45,193 bases of DNA from a virus. Numbering within the stretch: the stretch's first letter is position 1; each line of letters starts with the position of its first letter. The DNA is taken from IMG/VR virus record IMGVR_UViG_3300010373_001374, positions 1-45,193 of that record; one strand, given 5' to 3'. The position numbers were made by a program, and so were the translations under genes. This document shows, in pieces, positions 7,965 to 14,190 of the stretch. The notes below the pieces were generated by a model, which saw only the letters and a list, made by a program, of their open reading frames with translations, did no database searches and was not told the origin of the DNA.

Positions 7965-7986
7965 GTGTAAGGTATATAGCATACAC
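7965..7986. promoter_or_regulatory. Candidate operator palindrome of the downstream RHH gene
   Basis: A 22-bp symmetric site: GTGTA, 3 nt, TATATA, 3 nt, TACAC, with 16 of 22 positions symmetric. It lies 14 bp upstream of the ATG of the 8001 ribbon-helix-helix gene and just before its AGAGGTGAT ribosome site. A TTGACG at 7945 could be a -35 box with TAAGGT (7968-7973) as a poor -10, so a bound repressor would cover the promoter. Autoregulation is an inference from the position. Confidence 0.5.
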
Positions 7987-8000
7987 GCAGAGGTGATGCT

Positions 8001-8237
8001 ATGCCCGCGCCACGTCCCGAGCCGAGAATCAAGACAACGATCACCATTGATGAACGGCTATTTAAGCGCCTGATGAACTACCCAGGACCCGGAACGTTGA
8101 GCGATCGCATAGAGACTCTGTGCCAATATGCTTTACAGATGGGTGCCTGGATGACACCAGATGAAGCGCGAGAGATAGCCGAGACGCGAGCCATGGAAAT
8201 GTTCCGCATGCTACCTCCCAAACGCAAGAAACGATGA
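8001..8237 (+). CDS. Ribbon-helix-helix-like regulator
   Basis: A 78-aa protein with 'RIKTTITIDERLFKRLMNYPG' (strand and start of helix A) and a following helix 'TLSDRIETLCQYALQMG', consistent with a ribbon-helix-helix dimer, plus a basic tail 'MLPPKRKKR'. It has one of the strongest ribosome sites of the region (AGAGGTGAT) and its own short leader with a palindrome at 7965. It overlaps the helicase gene by ATGA. Confidence 0.62.
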   Translation: MPAPRPEPRIKTTITIDERLFKRLMNYPGPGTLSDRIETLCQYALQMGAWMTPDEAREIAETRAMEMFRMLPPKRKKR

Positions 8238-10093
8238 TTGACCTACTCTCAAGCACCCCAACGATCTCGGTTACCCAAGATCGCGAATATTTCACGCTAC
8301 ATTTTCCTGCCGATCCCAAATGGGTAGAGCAGATCAAACAGCGCTTGCCTGGCATCCACAAGGACCGTGAGCGCGGCCATTGGCTAGCACCTGTGAACTC
8401 TGCCAACGCTGACGTATTGCGTACGGCCTCAGCCTTCACATGGACCGAGGCAGCCCGCAACGCAGCGGCCAATATCTACTTGCTCGAAGCAATGCGAATT
8501 GAAGCGAGCAAAGCGGCCGGCGCGGAACTCGAGATCCCAGGCTTTGGGAAGCCGCCATACCCATATCAAAAGGCTGGCATCCTTTACGCCCTGGACCGCA
8601 AGCGCGTGATCATCGGTGACCCGATGGGACTAGGCAAGACGATCCAAGGGCTCGGCACCATTGAGGTAGCACAAGCTTACCCGGCGGTTATCGTGGTGCC
8701 GGCATCGCTTACGGTGAACTGGGCCGAGAATGAGGTACCCGATTGTCTGCCGCACAGAAAAGTGGTGCTTGCCGGCAAGAAAACGGCGCCCTTGCTACTG
8801 CGCATGGCGGACATTATTGTCACCAACTACGAGCAACTCGTCGGCATCCGATCGTACCGCAACTCGGAAGGTAAGCTCACGCGCACCAGCTTTACGGACA
8901 GCACCAAAAAGGACGTAATCCCCAGCCAGCTTTTAGAGGAATTGATCAAGCTTCCCTTACGCGCCGGCATCTGGGACGAAGCGCACAAGCTCAAAGACGG
9001 CAGCACCGCCAACACAATGGCGAGCCGAGAACTACGCAAAGGGCTTGACTTCAGACTCTTACTCAGCGGCACGCCGATGTTAAACCAAGAATCTGAGTTT
9101 GCCAGTCTGCTGACATTTTTAGACCGGCTCGAAGAGTTTGGCGGTTGGTATCACTTCATGACGTATTGGTGCGGCATGCAGAAGACAAAAAATATTGGAT
9201 GGCAAGCCACCACCAGCAACGCGGAGCGCCGGCTCGAATTGAACCAGCGCCTACGCGCTAGCTGCTATATCCGGCGTGACAAGGCGGAAGTGCTACCAGA
9301 CTTGCCAGAGAAGACACGCGGGCATGTACTCGTGGAGATCGATAACTGGGAAGAGTACCGCAAAGCCGAGAACGACTTGATCAACTGGGTGCGCGACCAG
9401 GTGCGCAAGAATCAAGAGTTTATGCTCAGCATTAGCCACCTGGACCCGAGAGAAAGAGAGCGCGCGATCATCGAGCGTCAGGAAGAGAAGGCCGCAGCGG
9501 CCGAGCGTGGCGAGCAAATGGTCCGCATACAAGCTCTAAAAGACGTTGCCGGCCGCGGCAAACTCAAAGCGGCCAAAGAATGGATCCAAAACTTTCACGA
9601 GACAGACCGCAATGAAAAAGTTGTCGTGTTCGCCACACACAAGAAGGTGCTTAACCAGCTACTCGCTTGGTTTCCATCTGCCGCCCGTATCGTTTCCGCC
9701 GATGACAAATACACACGTCAAGCAAATGTTAAACGCTTTCAGCAAGACCCTGATTGCTGGCTGCTTATCGGCGCAATGGGAACCAGCGCCACCAACTCAC
9801 CGGCAGGAGTCGGGCACACTCTTACGGCTGCATCCACTACCCTTACCCTTGAACTCGGATGGAACCCCGCCCTACACGATCAGTGTGAGGATAGGTGCCA
9901 CCGAATCGGACAGCTAAGCCATTGCACAAACTACTACATGCTCGGCCGTGCCACCATCGACCTTGATACCTCGGAGCTGATCGAAAGCAAGCGCAACATT
10001 TGCAGGCAAGCCGCCGACGGCATCGAAGGTGACGAGGAAGCCAGCATACTCGATGAACTTATGAACCGGATCGCAAGGAAGGCAACATCATGA
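8234..10093 (+). CDS. SNF2-like DEXH-box helicase
   Basis: A 619-aa superfamily 2 protein. Motif I 'DPMGLGKTIQ' is near residue 128, motif Ia 'AVIVVPASLTVNW' follows, motif II is 'WDEAHKLKD' (about 246), motif III 'LLSGTPMLN' (about 274), and motif VI is 'DQCEDRCHRIGQ' (about 549), with the R-x-H-R-I-G-Q form typical of SNF2 enzymes. Residues about 1-90 resemble the small N-terminal domain found before SMARCAL1-like helicases. In phages such proteins are thought to remodel forks or strip proteins from DNA. ATGA coupling to both neighbours places it in the replication operon. Confidence 0.88.
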   Translation: MIDLLSSTPTISVTQDREYFTLHFPADPKWVEQIKQRLPGIHKDRERGHWLAPVNSANADVLRTASAFTWTEAARNAAANIYLLEAMRIEASKAAGAELEIPGFGKPPYPYQKAGILYALDRKRVIIGDPMGLGKTIQGLGTIEVAQAYPAVIVVPASLTVNWAENEVPDCLPHRKVVLAGKKTAPLLLRMADIIVTNYEQLVGIRSYRNSEGKLTRTSFTDSTKKDVIPSQLLEELIKLPLRAGIWDEAHKLKDGSTANTMASRELRKGLDFRLLLSGTPMLNQESEFASLLTFLDRLEEFGGWYHFMTYWCGMQKTKNIGWQATTSNAERRLELNQRLRASCYIRRDKAEVLPDLPEKTRGHVLVEIDNWEEYRKAENDLINWVRDQVRKNQEFMLSISHLDPRERERAIIERQEEKAAAAERGEQMVRIQALKDVAGRGKLKAAKEWIQNFHETDRNEKVVVFATHKKVLNQLLAWFPSAARIVSADDKYTRQANVKRFQQDPDCWLLIGAMGTSATNSPAGVGHTLTAASTTLTLELGWNPALHDQCEDRCHRIGQLSHCTNYYMLGRATIDLDTSELIESKRNICRQAADGIEGDEEASILDELMNRIARKATS

Positions 10094-10326
10094 CCAGCAC
10101 TTACAACAACGGCAAAAACGGCAACACCGGCGAGTTTACTTACGAAAGCATCCAACGCGCCATTGACGAACTGAAGGCAGACATGAGCATCCCAGAAATT
10201 GAGGATTACGCCGAGTTGTTGCGCCAAGACCTGGCAGCTTTAAAAACTGCGTATATCCTGCGGAGATCCTTAGCCTTGGAAGATGACCGGCCATTTAGTA
10301 CGATTGAATCGCTCAAGGATGCGTAG
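10090..10326 (+). CDS. Small hypothetical protein at operon end
   Basis: A 78-aa protein coupled to the helicase by ATGA. It is mainly helical in its last 60 residues ('FTYESIQRAIDELKADMSIPEIEDYAELLRQDLAALKTAYILRR'), with a short Asn/Gly-rich N-terminus. Last gene of the rightward early operon, directly followed by a terminator-like hairpin. No family recognised. Confidence 0.6.
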   Translation: MTSTYNNGKNGNTGEFTYESIQRAIDELKADMSIPEIEDYAELLRQDLAALKTAYILRRSLALEDDRPFSTIESLKDA

Positions 10327-10347
10327 GGGGTGCCGAAAGGTGCCCCC
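10326..10347. terminator. Hairpin between converging operons
   Basis: GGGGGTGCC, a GAAA loop and GGTGCCCCC pair as a 9-bp stem (two G-U pairs in RNA). It starts at the last base of the upstream stop codon and lies between convergent genes, so it could serve both strands; the following T-tract (CTCTTT) is weak on the + strand and absent on the - strand. Confidence 0.6.
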
Positions 10348-10353
10348 GCCTCT

Positions 10354-10539
10354 TTAGTTAGGGTTGCCGTCCACAAAGCGGAAGTTATTGACGTACGGAT
10401 CTTTGCCTATCGCCCATTCGAGCGCGACAATCATCCAAATTAATCTATCGCGCCTTGTGACATCATTTTCACGCTCACAATCGGCTTGCTGACCGCGAAG
10501 GTCCCACAATTTTCGCTCAATTGTGCTCTTGCGTCTCAT
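10354..10539 (-). CDS. Small hypothetical protein at the end of the minus operon
   Basis: A 61-aa protein starting at 10539, where its ATG overlaps the methyltransferase stop (ATGA). An in-frame ATG at 10563 exists but lies further inside that gene. The sequence is charged and helical ('STIERKLWDLRGQQADCEREND', 'RRDRLIWMIVALEWAIGKD'). No family recognised; it is the last gene of the leftward operon. Confidence 0.58.
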   Translation of the reverse strand: MRRKSTIERKLWDLRGQQADCERENDVTRRDRLIWMIVALEWAIGKDPYVNNFRFVDGNPN

Positions 10540-11057
10540 TTCCACCACTGCCAAATGTGGCAACCAGGCTTCCAGCCATACACGCAGAGCATTAGGTCTT
10601 TAGGAAACGGATCTGTACTTCCCTCAAACTTGATCCGGCCATTGAGAAACAACACGGCCGCTTTACCATAAACGTAATCACGAAACCAATTCGAGCCGAC
10701 GGCGGCCGGCACGAGAAACGCGATTAGGTCGCTCCCGAGATCTGGCAAAGTCTCCGCACACTTTCGCGCCCAGGGCGTGATCTGTTTAAAGGGCGGGTTC
10801 AACCACAGCACCTTTTCACCCGTGGCCCGAGCCATTGGCGCTATCCCCCAGTCTTGAGCCAAGGAATCAAACCCCATCGCGCCCCAATCAGGCTCAAGAA
10901 GATCAAGCATCGCGTAATATCGGGCATGCTTCTTATTGTGAGCAGACGCCGCAAGATCAAAACCGATCTTTCCAACATGCCGCTGTACGGCTCTAATGAA
11001 ATCTTCCGGCGTGCCGTAGTCCTGTTTTGACTTCGAGCCGGTGGACATTCTAACCAT
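10536..11057 (-). CDS. dam: Dam-type phage DNA N6-adenine methyltransferase
   Basis: A 173-aa protein matching the phage Dam (PF05869-type) family: 'DYGTPEDFIRAV' at the N-terminus, 'IGFDLAASAHNKKHARYYAMLD' (SAM-binding F-D-x-A-A-S), and the catalytic 'LWLNPPF' (N-P-P-F/Y). The C-terminal part has 'DLIAFLVPAAVGSNWFRDYV' and 'GRIKFEG', also usual in this family. It would methylate adenine in phage DNA, possibly against host restriction. I chose the ATG at 11057 (overlapping the previous stop by 8 nt); ATG 11048 is an alternative. Confidence 0.85.
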   Translation of the reverse strand: MVRMSTGSKSKQDYGTPEDFIRAVQRHVGKIGFDLAASAHNKKHARYYAMLDLLEPDWGAMGFDSLAQDWGIAPMARATGEKVLWLNPPFKQITPWARKCAETLPDLGSDLIAFLVPAAVGSNWFRDYVYGKAAVLFLNGRIKFEGSTDPFPKDLMLCVYGWKPGCHIWQWWK

Positions 11058-11226
11058 GTTTCCACTTCCACCGCTTTGCGATGATGCGCGAGCACTCCCG
11101 GCAATTAGAACTAAACCAACATTTGATCGGCGCGAAATAGTCAGCCGTCGCCGGCAGAGTGAGCCCACAGGTTTTGCACTCTTTTTCAGAGTAAGTGCCC
11201 GGCCTTCGATACGCTCGTTTAGACAT
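11050..11226 (-). CDS. 58-aa zinc-finger protein
   Basis: A short frame (58 aa) whose ATG overlaps the stop of the gene before it (TAATG). It has two Cys pairs, 'ECKTCGL' near residue 17 and 'NCRECSRIIAKRW' near 42-45, plus a middle 'DYFAPIKCWFSS', the layout of a treble-clef/HNH-associated zinc finger that occurs widely in phages as a stand-alone protein. No catalytic His-Asn-His core is seen, so I do not call it a nuclease. It ends 8 nt inside the methyltransferase gene. Confidence 0.68.
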   Translation of the reverse strand: MSKRAYRRPGTYSEKECKTCGLTLPATADYFAPIKCWFSSNCRECSRIIAKRWKWKHG

Positions 11227-11387
11227 TAGACAACATCCCTCATGTAGCGCGGGATCTTCTCGTCGTGGTGCTTTTTGCGCTCTTTCTCACACTCGGAGCA
11301 CCACAATTTCTTGTACGGCTTGGTTTGCACTGGTTCGGTGCATTTGTCCTCGTTCTAGCCCCAGCCGAGGCACTTAGGCTTGTTCAT
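11226..11387 (-). pseudogene. Small zinc-ribbon gene interrupted by an in-frame amber codon
   Basis: From ATG 11387 the frame reads 'MNKPKCLGWG', then TAG at codon 11 (11357-11355), then continues in the same frame for 42 codons ('NEDKCTEPVQTKPYKKLWC', 'SECEKERKKHHDEKIPRYM') to TAA at 11226. Four Cys (codons 6, 16, 30 and 33) would form one C4 zinc site spanning the amber, and the final TAA overlaps the next ATG (TAATG), so the whole unit looks like one gene. A GGAAG ribosome site precedes the ATG. It may be a nonsense-mutated gene, or be read through; no suppressor tRNA is seen in the window. Confidence 0.6.
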
Positions 11388-11405
11388 TTCAATTTCTTCC
11401 GTGTC

Positions 11406-11729
11406 CTACTGTCCAATCATGGACAACAGTTTTGCAGTCTTCACGCGATCGGCTGGCGACAGCTTCTTTAGCTGCTCGATCCAAGCGGGATCTAAATCGG
11501 TCTCGTCATGCAACCCAACCAGCCAATTAGCATCCACAGCGTAGGCGTCACACACTTGTGCAATAAACTCGCCGCTGGGCGGGTCTGCGCTGCCTGACTC
11601 GATAATTGATATGTAGCTCTGGCTACACTCAAGGATGCGCGCCGCCTGAGTCTGCCGAAGGCCGGCAGCAATTCGAGCATCTTTCATCCGTTTGCCAAAA
11701 TCATATTTCCACTTAGTGTTAGTTTTCAT
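11406..11729 (-). CDS. XRE (Cro/CI-type) helix-turn-helix regulator
   Basis: A 107-aa protein with an N-terminal lambda-repressor-like fold: 'FGKRMKDARIAAGLRQTQAARILECSQSYISIIESGSADPPSGEFIAQVCDAYAVDANWLV' shows the Q-x-x-x-A turn, recognition helix 'SQSYISIIESG' and the 'W-L' end of helix 5. The last 35 residues ('LDPAWIEQLKKLSPADRVKTAKLLSMIG') are helical. It is probably the repressor/early-gene regulator of this phage, but with no integrase there is no sign of a standard lysogeny module. Its operators could be the 22-bp sites at 13682, 14434 and 17619. Confidence 0.85.
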   Translation of the reverse strand: MKTNTKWKYDFGKRMKDARIAAGLRQTQAARILECSQSYISIIESGSADPPSGEFIAQVCDAYAVDANWLVGLHDETDLDPAWIEQLKKLSPADRVKTAKLLSMIGQ

Positions 11730-11778
11730 TTCCTTGCTCGAGTATCAAAATTGTTTCTATGACGTTCCCGTAATAAGC

Positions 11779-11852
11779 TGGTAGTGAAATTGGGATTCGA
11801 ACCCAAGACGCTGGAACCACAATCCAGAATGTTACCGCTACACCATTTCACG
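11779..11852 (-). tRNA. tRNA-His (GTG)
   Basis: Folds as a full cloverleaf with 4-bp D stem, anticodon stem CTGGA/TCCAG with loop TTGTGGT (anticodon GTG), T arm TTGGG/CCCAA with TTCGAAT loop, discriminator A73 and encoded CCA. Acceptor positions 2-7 pair, but position 1 (C) faces T at 72. There is no G at -1. It lies in the leftward operon between the 11854 gene and the XRE gene. Confidence 0.92.
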
Positions 11853-11853
11853 A

Positions 11854-12147
11854 TTAGTCAATCACCTTCAAAAGCTCTTTAATGCGCCTGTTCACGTAGT
11901 CGCGTCCGCAGCCTTCCGGCATCGTTAATTCAAGTATGTGCTTGATCTCGGCAAGAACCTTGTGAGTCAAAGCCCGCTCACCCATTAGCTGATCGACAAG
12001 CCTTTCACCTTGATAGTCGTTGTTTTGTCCCAAACGCTTTTGCAGCTCTTTAACTTCGTCCCGCCGCGCGAGTTTGCGATAGAACGCCATGCGCTCGTCA
12101 AACGACTCGATTGCCTCGGGATTTAATTGTGTGCCGGACTCTTTCAT
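11854..12147 (-). CDS. Hypothetical helical protein
   Basis: A 97-aa protein whose ATG at 12147 overlaps the previous stop as ATGA; an in-frame ATG seven codons upstream is less likely. It is charged and helical ('SFDERMAFYRKLARRDEVKELQKRLGQ', 'RDYVNRRIKELLKVID'). No family recognised. tRNA-His begins directly behind its stop. Confidence 0.6.
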   Translation of the reverse strand: MKESGTQLNPEAIESFDERMAFYRKLARRDEVKELQKRLGQNNDYQGERLVDQLMGERALTHKVLAEIKHILELTMPEGCGRDYVNRRIKELLKVID

Positions 12148-12548
12148 GTGAGTAAGTCCATATTGCATTTGACCTGCGTTTCGAGATATTCGACCAACCG
12201 CGCCAGCTCGTCAACACGCTCATTTGTGCGCGCTAAGCTTTCACGTAATTGCGCGATCTCATCGCTTGAAGGACCAGGGCGAGAAGGCGCTGGCTCTTGC
12301 TTCTTTTCAGTTGGTTTGTCGGCTTCTTCTGTTGCTGGCTTCTCTTCCACTTTTTTAGTCTCCATTTCTTTGTCAGCCTTTGGTCCGGCGAATCTGTTGC
12401 TCCCTGGTGCTTGACGCGCACAGGATGGATGCCAGCGCTTGTGGCAATTGAACTCATAGATAAGCTCATCGCCTTTGTTAATCTCGCCATCGCAAAACGC
12501 ACATTTGCATCTGCGATCGGCTTCGAACACACGTCCAAAGCTAAACAT
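12144..12548 (-). CDS. Zinc-finger protein with C-terminal coiled coil
   Basis: I chose the ATG at 12548 because GGAGG lies 6 nt upstream; an in-frame ATG at 12578 would overlap the previous gene by 38 nt. The 134-aa protein has an N-terminal Cys-Cys-His-Cys site, 'CKCAFCDGEINKGDELIYEF' then 'HKRWHPSC', the same spacing as PARP-type and related small phage zinc fingers. A Glu/Lys/Pro linker (about 55-90) leads into a C-terminal coiled coil ('EIAQLRESLARTNERVDELARLVEYL'). Confidence 0.65.
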   Translation of the reverse strand: MFSFGRVFEADRRCKCAFCDGEINKGDELIYEFNCHKRWHPSCARQAPGSNRFAGPKADKEMETKKVEEKPATEEADKPTEKKQEPAPSRPGPSSDEIAQLRESLARTNERVDELARLVEYLETQVKCNMDLLT

Positions 12549-12738
12549 TGACTGCCTCCGCTTCTTCTTCGCGCTCAATCTGAGCTACAGCGGATGCTGT
12601 GAGATATCCCCAAAGACCACCTATTGTGGTCAGTATTTCGACGATAGGCTCGACCATCGAGCCATCTATGTTATACGGCTGCATAATCTTTCCAATTATC
12701 ACCCCGCCGTCAAAATTCAGTCTTTGTCCTTGATGCAT
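12541..12738 (-). CDS. Small hypothetical protein, first gene of the minus operon
   Basis: A 65-aa protein starting at ATG 12738, with GGAGG 8 nt upstream; a TTG five codons earlier covers part of that site and is rejected. The centre ('GGVIIGKIMQPYNIDGSMVEPIVEILTTIGGLWGYLTASAV') is hydrophobic and could include one membrane or buried helix; the C-terminus is acidic. It is the promoter-proximal gene of the leftward operon. No family recognised. Confidence 0.58.
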   Translation of the reverse strand: MHQGQRLNFDGGVIIGKIMQPYNIDGSMVEPIVEILTTIGGLWGYLTASAVAQIEREEEAEAVNV

Positions 12739-12966
12739 TTCATCGCCCTCCAATCGGTGCGAACATCCTACGAACTTCGTATCACAACATCAATTCCACC
12801 GACCTATACGAGCACCAATAGCACGTGAGGATATACCAACCCTTGACTCAATTCGCGTTGTCTGCTAATTACGCGCGTATAACTACACCTGCGTAATACG
12901 ACACGTAACAGTTAGTACGCGCACCTGTATTACGCGCCTGTACTAATCTCTAATTAATTCGTAACT

Positions 12967-13022
12967 CTCCCTTTTACGGATGTATGTTCCTTCGGAACAT
13001 ACATGCATCCGGCAAAAGGGAG
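12967..13022. repeat. Long near-perfect hairpin
   Basis: Outer arms CTCCCTTTT and AAAAGGGAG (9 bp), a small internal loop, GG/CC, then an 11-bp inner stem ATGTATGTTCC / GGAACATACAT closed by a 3-nt TTC loop, with a 4-nt GCAT bulge on the right arm. No T-run follows on either strand, so a simple terminator is unlikely. Confidence 0.85.
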
Positions 13023-13056
13023 TAACAATCGTAATTGGCCTGCGGCGCTTTAAGTA

Positions 13057-13100
13057 ACCTGGCTTGGCGTGCTTAGCTGCTACGCAGCACGCAGCCAGGT
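13057..13100. repeat. Hairpin with 8+7 bp stem
   Basis: ACCTGGCT pairs with AGCCAGGT and, after a 2-nt bulge, GCGTGCT pairs with AGCACGC around a 12-nt loop. Its loop region can alternatively form GCTGC-TAC-GCAGC (13076-13088). Confidence 0.8.
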
Positions 13101-13107
13101 GTAATGT

Positions 13108-13139
13108 GGCGCTACGCGCTAACTAGCTGCCCCTACGGG
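13108..13139. repeat. Two small hairpins with TAC loops
   Basis: GCGC-TAC-GCGC (13109-13119) and CCC-TAC-GGG (13131-13139). Together with GCTGC-TAC-GCAGC at 13076 they make three small stems with the same trinucleotide loop in 64 bp. Confidence 0.55.
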
Positions 13140-13383
13140 TTTCAATCCTAAACATAACCTACACCAACGTTTATCAGGAACGCTATTAGCGCTAGGTCTC
13201 TGACTCATGGTTAAGAGTTCTCCATCTGTCTGGAGTAATTCGAGTACCGTAATGTCAATACCGTCTTAAAACGCCTGTAATCACGCTCAAAGCTAACGGT
13301 CGTATCAGCGCTTATTACCAATGCCATAAACTCTATTCAGATACGAAACACCATCGTACCGAAACTAAATGTGGACCGGGCGC

Positions 13384-13640
13384 CCGCCCGTCCGGGCTCA
13401 CCAGATGGGCGTTTCGGGCTCTTGACGTGATGAAGTAGGGATACCGCCCGCGGTGGCACTTTTGGGCATTCAAACCTAGCCCAAAGCCAGTGTTTATGCG
13501 GCTTTGAGCCATTAATGCATACTCTCAAGTTTAGATTTAAATGGCTGAAACGCCCACGGGATGAGGCTTCCCTACCTCGTTCGCTCAGAGGCCCGCCGGC
13601 ACCCCCCAGCCGGCTGGACACCCCTATGGGGCCCCCGGTC
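13384..13640. other. G+C-rich structured segment
   Basis: Contains TTTGGGC/GCCCAAA (7 bp, 13456-13482 area), AAAGCC/GGCTTT directly after it, GGGCGTTTC near 13409 matched by GAAACGCCC near 13546, GTAGGGA near 13434 matched by TCCCTAC near 13569, the palindrome CAGCCGGCTG and CCCC-TAT-GGGG. The two long-range pairs are interleaved rather than nested. Composition differs from the neighbouring coding sequence. I see no gene in it. Confidence 0.5.
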
Positions 13641-13675
13641 GCCCACACACGACATTTCCATTTTTTATAATTGTG

Positions 13676-13704
13676 CTGACTTCGTATGCCATTCGTAATA
13701 CAAT
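13676..13704 (+). promoter_or_regulatory. Promoter with shared 22-bp palindromic operator (site 1)
   Basis: CTGACT (13676) and TACAAT (13699) are spaced 17 bp as a sigma70-like promoter. The spacer and -10 box coincide with a 22-bp element, 13682-13703, that begins TCGTATG-CCAT and ends CGTAATACAA and recurs at 14434 and 17619. Transcription would begin near 13710, which rules out an ATG at 13707 and supports the start at 13731. Confidence 0.68.
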
Positions 13705-13730
13705 AGATGCGTACTGACGAGGTTCTACCG

Positions 13731-13925
13731 ATGAAAAACGTATTGCTTTTCCAGGAACGCCTACTCGTGCGCAAGGCGCTCGAACGCTATTCGGTCCATC
13801 TGTGTGCATTGGCTACCGAGGCTTCGGGCGACAAGAGCGAGAGCCTGCTGGCGGACGCCCGCGAGTGTGATTGGCTGGAACAGCGTTTTAAGTACGCTGA
13901 ATCGATTGTCCTCACCGAAAGTTAG
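13731..13925 (+). CDS. Small hypothetical protein
   Basis: A 64-aa helical protein ('NVLLFQERLLVRKALERYSVHL', 'DARECDWLEQRFKYAESI') starting at ATG 13731, with CGAGG about 9 nt upstream and a promoter at 13676. An in-frame ATG at 13707 lies at or before the predicted transcription start. It stands alone between two non-coding stretches and is followed by hairpins. No family recognised. Confidence 0.62.
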   Translation: MKNVLLFQERLLVRKALERYSVHLCALATEASGDKSESLLADARECDWLEQRFKYAESIVLTES

Positions 13926-13963
13926 CGAGCCGGTCTACGAAATCGAATAGGGAACGGCACGAG

Positions 13964-13995
13964 CAAGAGCCAGCGTATCAATCCGCTGGCTCTTG
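13964..13995 (+). terminator. Terminator-like 12-bp hairpin (H1)
   Basis: CAAGAGCCAGCG and CGCTGGCTCTTG form a perfect 12-bp stem with an 8-nt loop, followed by TCTTT. It lies 38 nt after the stop of the 13731 gene. Confidence 0.7.
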
Positions 13996-14035
13996 TCTTT
14001 AGTCAAGTTTTGACGCCGAAAACTTGACTAAAGAC
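13995..14035. repeat. Perfect 17-bp hairpin (H2)
   Basis: GTCTTTAGTCAAGTTTT and AAAACTTGACTAAAGAC are perfect inverted arms around the 7-nt loop GACGCCG. It shares its first base with the previous hairpin. The rising arm ends in TTTT, the falling arm starts AAAA. Confidence 0.9.
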
Positions 14036-14056
14036 AATACATTGTAGATACAAGAA

Positions 14057-14080
14057 CACCGAGACTTGCAATTCTCGGTG
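14057..14080. repeat. 8-bp hairpin (H3)
   Basis: CACCGAGA and TCTCGGTG pair perfectly around the 8-nt loop CTTGCAAT. Just before it, 14035-14054 holds overlapping palindromes ACAAT-AC-ATTGT and TTGTA-GA-TACAA that resemble half-sites of the shared operator. Confidence 0.75.
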
Positions 14081-14113
14081 CATCGCGGCGACCACATCCG
14101 GCCGGTTTAATCG

Positions 14114-14187
14114 CCTCGCTATTTCTACTCTATTTCAAGCGAGGATAGCGGGGGCGTTTAGCGTCTAGCCCTGTTGACGGTAAACGC
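14114..14187. repeat. Two adjacent hairpins (H4, H5)
   Basis: H4 (14114-14144) pairs CCTCGCT with AGCGAGG over a 17-nt loop. H5 (14154-14187) pairs GCGTTTA with TAAACGC, then after a G/G mismatch CGTC with GACG, over a 10-nt loop. Confidence 0.65.
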
Positions 14188-14190
14188 ATC

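Larger units (their letters stand above)
12739..13675. other. Non-coding control region between divergent units
   Basis: About 940 bp without a convincing gene on either strand, between the start of the leftward operon and the first shared-palindrome promoter. The left part (12860-12950) is A+T-rich with repeated TTACGCGC/GTACGCGC words and an inverted pair GCGTAATAC (12891) / GTATTACGC (12927). The middle holds strong hairpins (12967, 13057 and three small ones to 13139), and the right part (13384-13640) is G+C-rich with many short palindromes. Likely an origin of replication and/or regulatory RNA region; this is inference from structure and place. I could not define a convincing promoter for the minus operon here. 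Confidence 0.6.

Noticed and set aside
11406-11729. Standard lysogeny module
   Set aside because: The XRE regulator is repressor-like, but no integrase, excisionase or attachment site was found, so temperate growth by integration is not supported.
12985-12999. UUCG tetraloop hairpin
   Set aside because: The sequence pairs best as GTTCC/GGAAC with a 3-nt TTC loop, so the special C(UUCG)G loop is not formed without losing pairs.
13337-13774. 145-codon open frame on the minus strand in the control region
   Set aside because: It runs through the hairpins and the promoter at 13676, has no ribosome site, and its product is Arg/Ser/Gly-rich without folded-looking segments.
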